Part shown: piece after piece, positions 8,094 to 17,700 of the stretch
How positions within the stretch are numbered: the stretch's first letter is position 1
Layout: each line of letters opens with the position of its first letter
Source: CAJQQK01 sp963696075
GTDB lineage: Bacteria > Pseudomonadota > Alphaproteobacteria > Rhizobiales > Hyphomicrobiaceae
DNA length: 64,000 nucleotides
Reading direction: 5' to 3'
Assembly (NCBI GenBank): GCA_963696075.1
Contig: CAVOJD010000015.1
Span: forward strand, 124,001 to 188,000
Notes under the pieces: generated by a model
What the model was told of the DNA's origin: nothing
What the model saw: the letters and a program-made list of their open reading frames with translations, nothing else
Database searches by the model: none
Position numbers and translations under genes: made by a program

Positions 8094-10166
8094 ATGGGAG
8101 ACGATGCGGCTCGGTCCCTGAGCACAAATAATAAGACGACGCGATGCATTGCGATCGTCGGTCCCTATCTCAGCGGGAAAACCACTCTGCTTGATGCGCT
8201 GCTGCAGCGAATGGGTGAGATCCCGCGGCAGGGCAGTGTGAAAGACGGCACGACCGTCGGTGATAGCAGCGACGAGGCGCGGGCGCATGGCATGAGCGTT
8301 GGCGTCAATATCGCATCCGGGACGTATCTCGACGACCATTTCACGTTTATCGACGTTCCTGGCTCAGTTGAGTTTCAGCACGATGGGGAAGCAGCGCTTC
8401 GCATTGCTGACGCCGCCATCGTCGTCACGGAGCCTGATCCCAAGCGCGTGCCTGCGCTCCAGTCCATTCTCAAGCGGCTCGAAGAACTCGGCGTGCCGCA
8501 TTTTCTTTTCCTCAACAAGATCGACACGTTCGATACACCGGTTCGCGATATCGTACCGGTGCTGCAACCGGCGAGCGGATTGCCACTAGTGCTCCGGCAG
8601 GTGCCGATCTGGGAAAACGGAATTGCGACGGGGTATGTCGATCTCGCTTCGGAGCGGGCCTACGTGTATCGCGAGCACGCGCCATCCGAGATTATTGAGA
8701 TACCCCGCACGGTTGATGGACGACAGGCGGATGCGCGCTTCCACATGCTGGAGCAGATCGCTGACTATGACGACGAGCTCATGGAGCAGTTGCTCGAGGA
8801 TCTTGAACCACCCCGGGACCTGATCTTTGACGACCTTGCCCGCGAGTTGCGCGAAGGCCTGATCTGTCCGGTGCTGCTGGGTTCGGCGGAACTTGGCCAT
8901 GGCGTTGGCCGGCTTCTCAAGGCGTTGCGGCACGAGGCCAGTCCACTTGAGGCAACGCTTCAGCGGTTGGGTCTCCAGGAGGACAATGCGGCGGGACAAG
9001 CCTTCACGATCAAATCCGTGCACACGTCGCACGCGGGGAAAGTGTCGATTGCACGGGTTCTCAGCGGAACTTTCAGTGACGGTGAGGTTGTCGAAGCGGG
9101 TGACCGGTCCTCCAAGATCTCTGGCATTCTGGATGTGACCGGAGAGACCTTTGCAAAGCGCGGCAAGGCGCTGGCCGGCGAGGTCGTCGGGTTCGGGCGT
9201 CTTGATGACATTCATACCGGGGACTTTGTGTGCTCTGTCGCACAAGGGGCGCCGCGGTGCAAACAATTGAGCCTGACGCCACCGGAACCGGTTTTCGCCG
9301 TTGCCGTCGGGATTCATGATCACAAGGACGAAGTGAAGCTGACGACGACGGCGCAAAAATTATGCGAGGAGGACCCTGGGCTTCGTTTCGAACCGTGCGA
9401 GGCGACGCATCAACTTCTGCTGCGTGGGCAAGGGGAGATGCATCTTCGTGTCGCGGCCGAGCGGCTCAAGCGCAAGTGGGGGCTTGAGGTTGAGACGGCA
9501 CGGCCGATGAATGCCTACAAGGAGACGATTGCAGCGTCGACGACGGTGCGCGGACGTCACAAGAAGCAGTCCGGCGGGCATGGCCAGTTCGGTGATGTTG
9601 TCCTTGAAATCAAGCCACTGCCGCGGGGCAGCGGTTTTCAGTTCTCCGATACAATCGTTGGGGGGGTGGTGCCGAAGCAGTACATTCCCTCGGTCGAGGC
9701 GGGCGTGCGCGATACGCTCAAGTCGGGGCCGCTCGGTTTCGAAGTGGTCGATGTTGGCGTCGTGCTGAAGGACGGCAGCACGCACTCAGTCGATTCCTCA
9801 GACATGGCCTTTCGGCAGGCTGCGCGCCTCGCGATGAACGAAGGGCTGGCGGATTGCAAGCCGGTGCTGCTTGAGGAGATCATGCGCGTTGAGATCGCTG
9901 TCCCAAACGAGGCCACGCCACGCATCAATGCGATGATCTCGCAGCGGCGCGGACATATCCTGGGGTTTGACGGACGGGAGGGGTGGCCTGGCTGGGATGT
10001 TGTCGAGGCGCAGCTGCCGGCGGCCGAGATCGGTGACCTTATTATCGAGTTGAGGTCAGCGACGGCGGGTTCGGGCACGTTTCGCGCCGTGTTCGATCAT
10101 CTGGCTGAACTGAGTGGGCGGCTGGCTGATCAGGTGCTGGCGCAGCATCGCGAAGCTGCCGAGTAG
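8094..10166 (+). CDS. EF-G-like translational GTPase paralogue lacking the catalytic His
   Basis: 690-residue relative of elongation factor G. The G1 loop IVGPYLSGKTTLL, G4 NKID and the C-terminal EF-G domains III-V are all recognisable, including GRHKKQSGGHGQFGD in domain IV. In the G3 motif the sequence is DVPGSVEF where EF-G has DTPGHVDF, so the His that activates water for GTP hydrolysis is replaced by Ser. The switch I region (DGTTVGDSSDEARAHGMS) is also divergent. This matches a separate group of EF-G-like proteins whose role is unsettled. ATG at 8094 is preferred over ATG at 8088 because AAAGGAGG lies eight bases upstream of 8094 but too close to 8088. Confidence 0.88.
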   Translation: MGDDAARSLSTNNKTTRCIAIVGPYLSGKTTLLDALLQRMGEIPRQGSVKDGTTVGDSSDEARAHGMSVGVNIASGTYLDDHFTFIDVPGSVEFQHDGEAALRIADAAIVVTEPDPKRVPALQSILKRLEELGVPHFLFLNKIDTFDTPVRDIVPVLQPASGLPLVLRQVPIWENGIATGYVDLASERAYVYREHAPSEIIEIPRTVDGRQADARFHMLEQIADYDDELMEQLLEDLEPPRDLIFDDLARELREGLICPVLLGSAELGHGVGRLLKALRHEASPLEATLQRLGLQEDNAAGQAFTIKSVHTSHAGKVSIARVLSGTFSDGEVVEAGDRSSKISGILDVTGETFAKRGKALAGEVVGFGRLDDIHTGDFVCSVAQGAPRCKQLSLTPPEPVFAVAVGIHDHKDEVKLTTTAQKLCEEDPGLRFEPCEATHQLLLRGQGEMHLRVAAERLKRKWGLEVETARPMNAYKETIAASTTVRGRHKKQSGGHGQFGDVVLEIKPLPRGSGFQFSDTIVGGVVPKQYIPSVEAGVRDTLKSGPLGFEVVDVGVVLKDGSTHSVDSSDMAFRQAARLAMNEGLADCKPVLLEEIMRVEIAVPNEATPRINAMISQRRGHILGFDGREGWPGWDVVEAQLPAAEIGDLIIELRSATAGSGTFRAVFDHLAELSGRLADQVLAQHREAAE

Positions 10167-10188
10167 GGCATGTGATGGCGCAATCCGT

Positions 10189-10211
10189 GTCGGCCGGTTG
10201 GGCCGGCCGGC
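10189..10211. terminator. Probable hairpin terminator between convergent genes
   Basis: GGCCGG-TTGGG-CCGGCC with flanking pairs gives a stem of about nine pairs between the EF-G-like gene and the convergent thioredoxin-like gene. No long T-run follows, so termination is inferred from position and stem strength. Confidence 0.4.
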
Positions 10212-10226
10212 GCGGTTTGGTTCGAG

Positions 10227-10631
10227 CTAGCCACGGCGCATCAGTGTCGAGATCATGTGGAAGAACGGTTCGGGCCCCATATAACCGGTAATGCGTTCGA
10301 CCTCGCGACCATCCACCATCAAGACAACCGTTGGCACCACCTTGAGCGGCTCGGCAAGCCTCAGGCGGGAGATGTCCGCCTTGTTTGCGTCGATGAAACG
10401 CATGGGGATGAGCTGCGCGCGCGGGGAGCGCTCGTAGGCCGGTGCGACGTCGCGGCGAAAGAGAGCGCAGTAGGCGCAGCCTTCGACCTCGAAGACGAGG
10501 AGTTCGGCGTCCACTTTCGGCACGGGCTCGGTGGCCGGGCGTGGGGCTGCGGTGACTGGCAACAGCCCGACGAGACCGGCTGTCAGCACGACGCCAAGGC
10601 GGCTCAATACGGTTCTTCTTTTCAGGCGCAC
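10227..10631 (-). CDS. Exported thioredoxin-fold protein with a CAYC motif
   Basis: 134-residue protein with an N-terminal export signal (RLKRRTVLSRLGVVLTAGLV...) and a single thioredoxin-like domain. The redox-type motif is VEGCAYCALFRRDV and the cis-proline region is KVVPTVVLMVDG, followed by RITGYMGPEPF. It is likely periplasmic and may act in disulfide handling or thiol-dependent maturation, with no partner visible nearby. GTG at 10631 is used because GGAGG lies five bases upstream. The longer frame has no such site and would bury the signal peptide. Confidence 0.8.
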   Translation of the reverse strand: MRLKRRTVLSRLGVVLTAGLVGLLPVTAAPRPATEPVPKVDAELLVFEVEGCAYCALFRRDVAPAYERSPRAQLIPMRFIDANKADISRLRLAEPLKVVPTVVLMVDGREVERITGYMGPEPFFHMISTLMRRG

Positions 10632-10785
10632 GTTAGCCTCCGGACAGCTCTGGTTGTCCGGAGGGTTCAAAGGGTGTGCCAAGCGACGGCTTCGATGCGG
10701 GTAGACGGTCTCGTGGCGTCGCTGATTGCGGTGTTAAGCTTTCCGCTTAAGCAATTCCGGCAGTCCAAGACGGCCGGGGGAAGGC

Positions 10786-11442
10786 TCAGACGCGGTAAAA
10801 GCTCTGCCAGGTGATGGTGACGGTCGTGCCGACGGGGATGCGGTTGTAGAGGTCCGCCACATCGGAGTTGTGCATGCGCACGCAGCCTTTTGAGACGGGC
10901 TGGCCGATTGTCCAGGGGGCATCCGTGCCGTGGATGCGGTAGAGGCTTGAGCCGAGATAGAGGGCGTGGGTGCCGAGGGGATTTTGGGGATGTCCACCGG
11001 GCACGTGTGCTGGAAGCGAGGGGTTCTCGCGGCGCATTGACGGTGTCGGTGTCCAGGGTGGGTTGACCCGTTTCTGGCTGATCTTGAGAACGCCTTGCCA
11101 ACGGTCCTCGGGACGCGGGATTGCGATTGGATAGGCAATCGCTTCGCCACGGCGGTGGACGTAATAGAGCTTGCGGTCGGCGAAGGAGACGATGATCTGG
11201 CCAGGGCGGGCCTGGCTTGGGAAGGCCGTCAGATGGCGACCCTGGTTGCTTGATTGCTGTTCGCCGCCCCAGTTCCATTCCCAGGGGAAGATACCACCGC
11301 CGAGAAGTCCGGCGCTTTGAGCGCTTGCGGGCGTGGCGGCGGCGAGGGGGGCAAGGGCGAGCAGCATTGCAGCCCAGAGCGGGCGGGACGCCTTGGCCAA
11401 GAATTTCGAAAGTCGAGAGGGGGACGTTTCAAGAATACGCAT
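10786..11442 (-). CDS. L,D-transpeptidase (YkuD / ErfK family)
   Basis: 218-residue periplasmic enzyme that makes 3-3 cross-links in peptidoglycan or anchors proteins to it. It has an N-terminal signal peptide (ending near ATPASAQ), then the YkuD domain. The catalytic region reads YRIHGTDAPWTIGQPVSKGC followed by VRMHN, with His in IHGT and the nucleophilic Cys at about residue 187. The domain lies at the C-terminus with no extra peptidoglycan-binding module. It is transcribed away from the SOS cassette. Confidence 0.92.
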   Translation of the reverse strand: MRILETSPSRLSKFLAKASRPLWAAMLLALAPLAAATPASAQSAGLLGGGIFPWEWNWGGEQQSSNQGRHLTAFPSQARPGQIIVSFADRKLYYVHRRGEAIAYPIAIPRPEDRWQGVLKISQKRVNPPWTPTPSMRRENPSLPAHVPGGHPQNPLGTHALYLGSSLYRIHGTDAPWTIGQPVSKGCVRMHNSDVADLYNRIPVGTTVTITWQSFYRV

Positions 11443-11637
11443 GGGACAACGCTCTACTGGTACCTGGCGCGACAGGGGGAGGTGCCCGTTTCGGGCTTGT
11501 CGTTCAGCGCCTTTGGAAGGCGTATCCGGTCATGGTTAACGAAGTGTTTAGCGGGCGGCGGCCATGCGCATCCGCAGGGTTGCTGCTCCTGGCGGAGTTG
11601 GACTCATCCACATGTCATACACACAATGTTCCCTTTT

Positions 11638-11652
11638 GTTCTTTTTTCGTTT
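11638..11652 (+). promoter_or_regulatory. Near-consensus LexA (SOS) box
   Basis: GTTC-TTTTTTC-GTTT matches the alphaproteobacterial LexA consensus GTTC-N7-GTTC in seven of eight positions. Another GTTC six bases before it (11628) extends the cluster. It lies 24 bp upstream of a perfect box and about 100 bp upstream of imuA. Confidence 0.6.
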
Positions 11653-11675
11653 GACGCCAGGACGGACTCAAATTA

Positions 11676-11690
11676 GAACAAATAACGAAC
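11676..11690 (-). promoter_or_regulatory. LexA (SOS) box upstream of imuA
   Basis: GAAC-AAATAAC-GAAC is the reverse complement of GTTC-N7-GTTC, the perfect direct-repeat operator of alphaproteobacterial LexA. It lies about 50 bp before the imuA start, where a repressor would block transcription. Together with the near-perfect box at 11638 this indicates DNA-damage control of the imuA-imuB-dnaE2 operon. Confidence 0.88.
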
Positions 11691-11738
11691 ATCAGGTTCG
11701 CTCAGAAAGTTCAGTTCAAGCCTTGTCGAGCTAGACCC

Positions 11739-13094
11739 GTGCAGCAGAAAGAACCGAGTTTTGCGTCTTCTTCCTGCGATGTTTCGCGTCACGGTCGTGA
11801 AGGTCTCATTGGTAATCGCGTTGGGCCTAGGTCTCGCGTTCAAACGCTCGAACGGCTGCGTGAGCAAATCAGATGTCTCGAAGGGCGCGCTCCCGCCTTC
11901 GAACCGGTGAAACAAGACGCCCAGCCCTCGGGACGATCTTATCTCCGCAGCGCCGGTTGCGATGGTGGAGCAGGAAATGGCGCAAAGCGTCATTGTCTCG
12001 AAAGCCCGCATGGCATGTCTCAGGACGTGTCTTTTCAAGCCGGTCTCCCCGCTGACCGGTTTGTCGATGAGGACGGTTGTGTGGTTTCCCCCACCATCAC
12101 CCCCGCCACGCAGCCGTCCTCCTCTCCTTCTCCATTCGTCTTGCCCTCAGATCATCTTCTGCATCTGTCCGGGAAGCGGTCGCCGCGTTGGACGCTTGTG
12201 CCTTCGCGAGCCGAGGCTGTGGTGGAGGCAAACATCTCTCATGGTGGTGGCGGGGCTCTCTTCTCGCCCGCGGCGATCGAACTCGATCCGTCGGGGGTCC
12301 ATGAAATCAAGCCGGCGTTCGAGGGGATGGGAGGCACCGTTTCGGGTCATCAAAGTCTCTCAGGGTGGGGAATGGATGATTGGGCGGCTGCGGCGAATGG
12401 TGCGCTCGGCTTTTTCATCTGCCTCATCGCATGCCGGCTTGCCGGTCTCAGGGCTGATCAGAAAGGCGCTCTGGGGATGGCATCGCAAGGTTGTGGTGGT
12501 GGCCCTGGATCTGCTGCGCGTACGCCTTTGCTGTGGTGCTCCTCACGCGCCATTCGAGGGGAGTACGGGCGTCCCTACATTCATGGCCTCGAAGCGGCAG
12601 GTGTTCGTCCAAGTGATCTGATGATTATCGAAACGGCCAACACGGCTGAGACGCTATGGGTGCTTGAGGAGGGGATGCGATCTGGAGCGCCGGCGTTGGT
12701 CGCCGGCATCCTTGATGACATTGCGCTGACGCCGGCGCGCCGGCTTGCGCTTGCCGCGGAGCGTTACGGGGTTCCCTGTCTGTTTTTGAGTGATGCGCGT
12801 TCGCCGCCTGCAGCCGCAACGGCGAGCCGTTGGCGGGTGGGGGCGGCGCCAAGCGGCGACAATGAGCTGGAGATCGCGCGCCGGGCCAGAAACCCAGGCG
12901 GGCAAGCGCTCAGATTGCCGGGGTCGCGCCGTTTCCGTGTTGCCCTTGAGCGGTATCGCCCGGCGCCGGCAATGGCGGGGCGGGATATGCATTTGGTGGA
13001 GTGGCGTCATGAAGCGGTTTGCTTCGATCTGGTTGCCGCGATTTCGGATCGACCGGTTGCAGCGCGCGCAGGCCAGACGGGTGCCCCTGGATAA
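11739..13094 (+). CDS. imuA: ImuA, SOS mutagenesis accessory protein, unusually long
   Basis: RecA/SulA-like accessory factor of the ImuA-ImuB-DnaE2 translesion system, which copies past lesions after DNA damage. The N-terminal LRE-x-I-x-x-LEG helix (about residues 38-49), the HEIKPAFEG segment, LWVLEEGMRSGAPALVAGIL, SRWRVGAAPS and the C-terminal FRVALERYR...VEW block fit ImuA. At 451 residues it is well above the usual 240-280: about 150 residues of low-complexity Ser/Pro/Gly-rich text separate the N-terminal helix from the core. The GTG start at 11739 has only a weak ribosome-binding site, so the true start may differ. The end overlaps imuB by 86 bp. Confidence 0.85.
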   Translation: MQQKEPSFASSSCDVSRHGREGLIGNRVGPRSRVQTLERLREQIRCLEGRAPAFEPVKQDAQPSGRSYLRSAGCDGGAGNGAKRHCLESPHGMSQDVSFQAGLPADRFVDEDGCVVSPTITPATQPSSSPSPFVLPSDHLLHLSGKRSPRWTLVPSRAEAVVEANISHGGGGALFSPAAIELDPSGVHEIKPAFEGMGGTVSGHQSLSGWGMDDWAAAANGALGFFICLIACRLAGLRADQKGALGMASQGCGGGPGSAARTPLLWCSSRAIRGEYGRPYIHGLEAAGVRPSDLMIIETANTAETLWVLEEGMRSGAPALVAGILDDIALTPARRLALAAERYGVPCLFLSDARSPPAAATASRWRVGAAPSGDNELEIARRARNPGGQALRLPGSRRFRVALERYRPAPAMAGRDMHLVEWRHEAVCFDLVAAISDRPVAARAGQTGAPG

Positions 13095-14748
13095 GCCGTT
13101 TGCACTTGTCGAGAGTGGTGCGCGCGGGATCATCATCGTCGCGGTCAATCGTATCGCTCAGGCAAAAGGTATTCGGGTTGGGCAGGCGTTGAGTGATGCG
13201 CGCGCGATCCTACCTGGTCTCATGACACGGCCTGGGGAGGCGGCGCGGGATGATGCAGCCCTCAACCGGCTCGCTCTCTGGCTTGGGCGCTATGGGCCGT
13301 GCCGGAACAGGGAAGGGGATGATGGCCTGTGGGTTGACATCACGGGGGTCGCGCATCTGTTTGGCGATGAGGCGGGACTTGCGCAAGATTGTGTCGACCG
13401 GCTCATGCAGGCGGGGTTTACGGTGCGTTGCGGTATCGGTGATACGCGCTCGGCGGCGTATGCGCTTGCGCGCTATGGATGTGGCCCTGGGCAGCGTATC
13501 GCGATTTCCTGTCCAGGTAAGATGCGCGAAGCGCTGTGTGGGCTTCCGGTCGAAGGGCTTCAACTTCAAGAAGATCTGATCGTCCTGCTGGGGCGGCTCG
13601 GTCTCAGGCGGATCGGCCAACTCTACGATCTGCCGCGCGCGGCACTCGCCCGGCGGTTTCGCGAAGGGGCGGGAAAGAGCGCGGGCTCATCGCGATCCAA
13701 AACGACCTCGCGAAGCGCGACCAGGGTGCGGCCGTCAGGGTGGGCTCAGTCCCTTGTCATGCGTCTCGATCAGGCGCTTGGCACGTTGGGGGAGCCGACT
13801 ATCAGCCTCGTCGAGGTGCCCGTTTTCAGAGTGCAGAAAAGTTTTGCAGAGCCGCTCATTTCGCATGCTGGTATCGAGGCGGGTCTCGAACTCCTGGCGC
13901 GGGATTTGTGTGTGCTTCTTGCGGGCCGGATGATGGGCGCCAGGCGGTATCAATTCCAGGTCTATCGGGCCGATGGCGAGGTGGCGCGCCTGGATGTTCG
14001 TGTAAGCCGTCCGGTAAATGGGCCACATCATATCGCTGGTCTTTTCGCGCTACGCCTTGAGCGTCTCGATGCTGGTCTTGGGATCGATGCGCTGGTGCTT
14101 GAAGCGTTCGACTGCGAAGTGGTTGCGGGAGAGCAAACGGGGCTAGGTGACTGTGGTCCGGGAGGGGGAGGTGGGGCTGAGCGGCTTGGTGCGCTTGCCG
14201 ACCGGCTCGTCAATCGGCTCGGCCGTGAGGCTGTCTATCATCTGGCGCCGGTCGAGCGTCATATTCCGGAACTGGCCCAGGTGCGCCGGTCCGTACTCGA
14301 GGAAAGGGCGCGGCAGGAAGATGATGTGCGGCGGGTGAAGACGCCGCGGCCGCTTTTTCTGATCGACCCTGCCGAACGGATCGAGGTCATCGCGGATGTG
14401 CCGGATGGTCCGCCGGCGCGGTTTACGTGGCGGCGGATCATGCGGCGGGTGGTGCGTGCGGAAGGGCCTGAGCGGATTGCGCCGGAATGGTGGATGGAGC
14501 TGGAAGAGCGTCCGGAAGATATGCATGAGGGCGCTGTGCAAGCTGGCACGGTTGCGGTCTGTCGCCCTGGGCGGCGGGTGCGGGATTATTACCGCATTGA
14601 GGATGTTCATGGTGCTCAGTACTGGGTCTATCGCGCTGGGCTTTATGGCGATGGGGGGGAGGTTGCTGGTGATGGCGGGGTGATTGGTTTTGCAGGAGGG
14701 GACGTTTTGCGCGAGCCGCCGCAATGGTTCCTGCAGGGGATGTTTTGA
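13009..14748 (+). CDS. imuB: ImuB, Y-family polymerase-like SOS protein
   Basis: 579-residue Y-family DNA polymerase homologue that, in this family, acts as an adaptor between the beta clamp, ImuA and DnaE2 and not as a polymerase. It begins MKRFASIWLPRFRIDRL, where active Y-family enzymes have a metal-binding Asp, and the second acidic motif is replaced by DGLWVDITGVAHLFG, consistent with a catalytically inactive fold. The finger and little-finger regions and a C-terminal tail are present. ATG at 13009 has GGAG upstream. The stop TGA at 14746 overlaps the dnaE2 ATG at 14748 (TGATG), so the two are translationally coupled. Confidence 0.93.
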   Translation: MKRFASIWLPRFRIDRLQRAQARRVPLDKPFALVESGARGIIIVAVNRIAQAKGIRVGQALSDARAILPGLMTRPGEAARDDAALNRLALWLGRYGPCRNREGDDGLWVDITGVAHLFGDEAGLAQDCVDRLMQAGFTVRCGIGDTRSAAYALARYGCGPGQRIAISCPGKMREALCGLPVEGLQLQEDLIVLLGRLGLRRIGQLYDLPRAALARRFREGAGKSAGSSRSKTTSRSATRVRPSGWAQSLVMRLDQALGTLGEPTISLVEVPVFRVQKSFAEPLISHAGIEAGLELLARDLCVLLAGRMMGARRYQFQVYRADGEVARLDVRVSRPVNGPHHIAGLFALRLERLDAGLGIDALVLEAFDCEVVAGEQTGLGDCGPGGGGGAERLGALADRLVNRLGREAVYHLAPVERHIPELAQVRRSVLEERARQEDDVRRVKTPRPLFLIDPAERIEVIADVPDGPPARFTWRRIMRRVVRAEGPERIAPEWWMELEERPEDMHEGAVQAGTVAVCRPGRRVRDYYRIEDVHGAQYWVYRAGLYGDGGEVAGDGGVIGFAGGDVLREPPQWFLQGMF

Positions 14749-17700
14749 TGTCCTGGCCAGCCCCCGGATATGTTGAACTGCAGGTGCAGACAAACTTTTC
14801 CTTTTTGCGCGGTGGATCGCATGCCCATGAACTTGTCGAGCGGGCGAAGGCATTGGGGCATCAAGCAATTGCGGTTTGTGATTGCAACACACTTGCCGGT
14901 GTGGTCCGCGCGCATACGGCTGCCGAGGAAGCCGGCATTCGGCTCATTGTCGGTGCCCGGCTCGATATCGAGGATGGCCCGAGCCTGCTCTCCTTCCCGA
15001 AGGACCGCGCCGCTTATGGCCGTCTCTCCCGGCTGTTGTCGATCGGTCAGGGGCGAAGCTCCAAGGGAAGTTGCTCGCTTTATCTGGAGGATGTCGCTGC
15101 ATTCGCCGAGGGACAGGTGTTCGTCGTGTTGGCGCCGGAGGAATGGTGCTGGCGGGAGGCGTTGGAGAAGGGCTCTCCGGGTGACGTGCCGAGCCAGGCG
15201 GAACGGGGGGAGGTGATCGCATTTCCCGGACGTGATGGCGAAGGCCGGGAGGCGGGCCCGGTTCTTGTGGAGATGGCATGCGGGGCGGTGAGAGGGGAGC
15301 AGAAGGCAAGCGGTCAGTCTTACAAGGCACGGAGTTTTGAGGCGGAACTCATCCGGGTGCGGGATGAACTTGAGAGAGGAGATCTCTATCTTGCCGTTTC
15401 TCATCTTTATCGGGGCGATGACAGGGCGCGCATCGAGGCGTTGGCGCAGGTCGCAGAGCGCGCCGGGGTTGCAATCGCCGCGACCAACGATGTCCTTTAT
15501 CACGCGCCTGAACGCCGGCCGCTTCAGGATGTTCTCACCTGTATCCGGGAGAAGACGACGATTGCTGCAGCGGGCCGGTTGCTGGCGGCAAACGGTGAGC
15601 GTCATCTGAAAGCACCTGAAGAGATGGCACGGCTTTTCAGGGGTTATGAAGAGGCGCTCTCTAATACCCTCAAAATTGCTGAGGTGTGCCGGTTCAGTCT
15701 TTCCGAGCTTGCCTATGAATACCCAGAAGAGCCGGTGCCGCCGGGTGAGACGGCGCAATCGCAACTTGAAAAGCTTGCCTGGGAGGGAGCGGGCTGGCGT
15801 TTTCCAGATGGCCTTCCGGAAAAGGTTGAGGATGCGATTGCGCGCGAACTCGCGATTATCTCCCAGCTCTTCTATGCGCCCTATTTCCTGACCGTCCATG
15901 ACATCGTCAGTTTCGCGCGGGGGCGGGGGATCTTGTGCCAGGGGCGGGGGTCGGCGGCCAATTCGGTGGTCTGCTATTGCCTCGGAATCACGGCGGTCAA
16001 TCCGTCTGAGGTTGATTTGCTGTTTGAACGGTTCGTGTCGCCGGAGCGCAAGGAGCCACCCGATATCGATGTCGATTTCGAGCATGAGCGGCGCGAGGAA
16101 GTCATCCAATACATCTATCAGCGGTACGGACGGGAGCGGGCGGGACTTGCGGCAACGGTAATTTCCTATCGGGCGCGTTCGGCGGTGCGCGATGTTGGCA
16201 AGGCGATGGGGCTTTCGGAGGATACCGTTGCAGCCCTTGCGGGCATGGTGTGGGGGGTGTGGTCGCAGGGTGGGGTGCCAGAGAAGCATGTCAGGGAAGC
16301 AGGCCTCGATCCCGGTGATCCGTTGCTTGGCGCGGTGCTCAAGTTGACGGCGACGCTGGTCGGGTTTCCGCGCCATCTCTCGCAACATGTTGGTGGGTTT
16401 GTGCTCACGCGCGGACCGCTCGTCGAGGTCGTGCCGGTTGGCAATGCGGCGATGGCGGAGCGCACCTTCATCGAGTGGGACAAAGATGATCTCGCCGCGC
16501 TTGGTCTGCTCAAGATCGACATTCTGGCGCTTGGCATGCTGAGTTGCATCCGGCGAACCTTCGACCTTATCGCACTGCATCACGGCAAACGCCTTTCGCT
16601 CGCAAAGGTGCCGCGCGAGGATCCGGCAGTTTACGACATGTTGTGCCGGGCCGATTCGATCGGTGTCTTTCAGGTCGAAAGCCGCGCGCAGATGAACATG
16701 CTGCCGCGTCTTAAGCCCAGAACCTATTATGACCTCGTCATCGAGGTGGCGATTGTGCGCCCGGGGCCGATCCAGGGGGATATGGTGCATCCTTATCTCA
16801 GGCGCCGGGACGGGATCGAGCCGGAAATCTATCCATCCCCGGCTCCAGAGCATGGGCCGCGGAACGAACTTAGTCAGATCCTGGCCAAGACCAAGGGCGT
16901 GCCGCTGTTCCAGGAACAGGCGATGCGGATCGCAATGGTGGCGGCGAAGTTCTCGGACAGTGAAGTGAACGACCTGCGCCGGGCGCTGGCCACCTTCCGC
17001 CGGCGCGGCACCATCCATCTGCTCGAGGAAAAGATGGTCTCGCGGATGGTCGCGCGCGGGTATGACCCGGAGTTTGCAGCGCGCTGTTTCAATCAGATCA
17101 AAGGGTTCGGCGAATACGGCTTTCCCGAAAGCCACGCGGCGAGCTTTGCTCATCTCGTCTACGTCTCGTCCTGGCTCAAATGTCATTATCCGGCGGCGTT
17201 CTGTGCAGCCATTCTCAATGCCCAGCCGATGGGATTTTATGCGCCAGCTCAACTGGTTCGGGACGCGCGCGAGCATGGGGTGGAGGTACGTCCCGTCGAT
17301 GTCAATTTTTCCGATTGGGATGCGACGCTCGAGGGAACAGGCAGCAACGGACAGGTGGCGGTGCGGCTGGGGCTCAGGCAGGTCGACGGGCTCAGGCGGG
17401 ATGAAGCGGAGCGGATCGTGGCGGCGCGGCGGCAGGGGCAGGGAGGTGCGCGGGAAAAGATCGTGTTTGACAGCGCTGACAGGATGATGCGGCAGGCCGG
17501 GATTTCGCGTGCAACGCTTGAGCGTCTTGCTGCTGGCGATGCTTTCCGTTCGATTGCGCGGGACCGTCGGGAGGCGCTTTGGGACGTCCGGGGACTGCCG
17601 GTTCAAAGGGGATTGCCGCTGTTCGAGTGGGCGAATGAGAGTGAGGCTGGGCCGGAAGAGATGGTTGACCTGCCGGAAATGGCGCTCAGCGAGCACGTGG

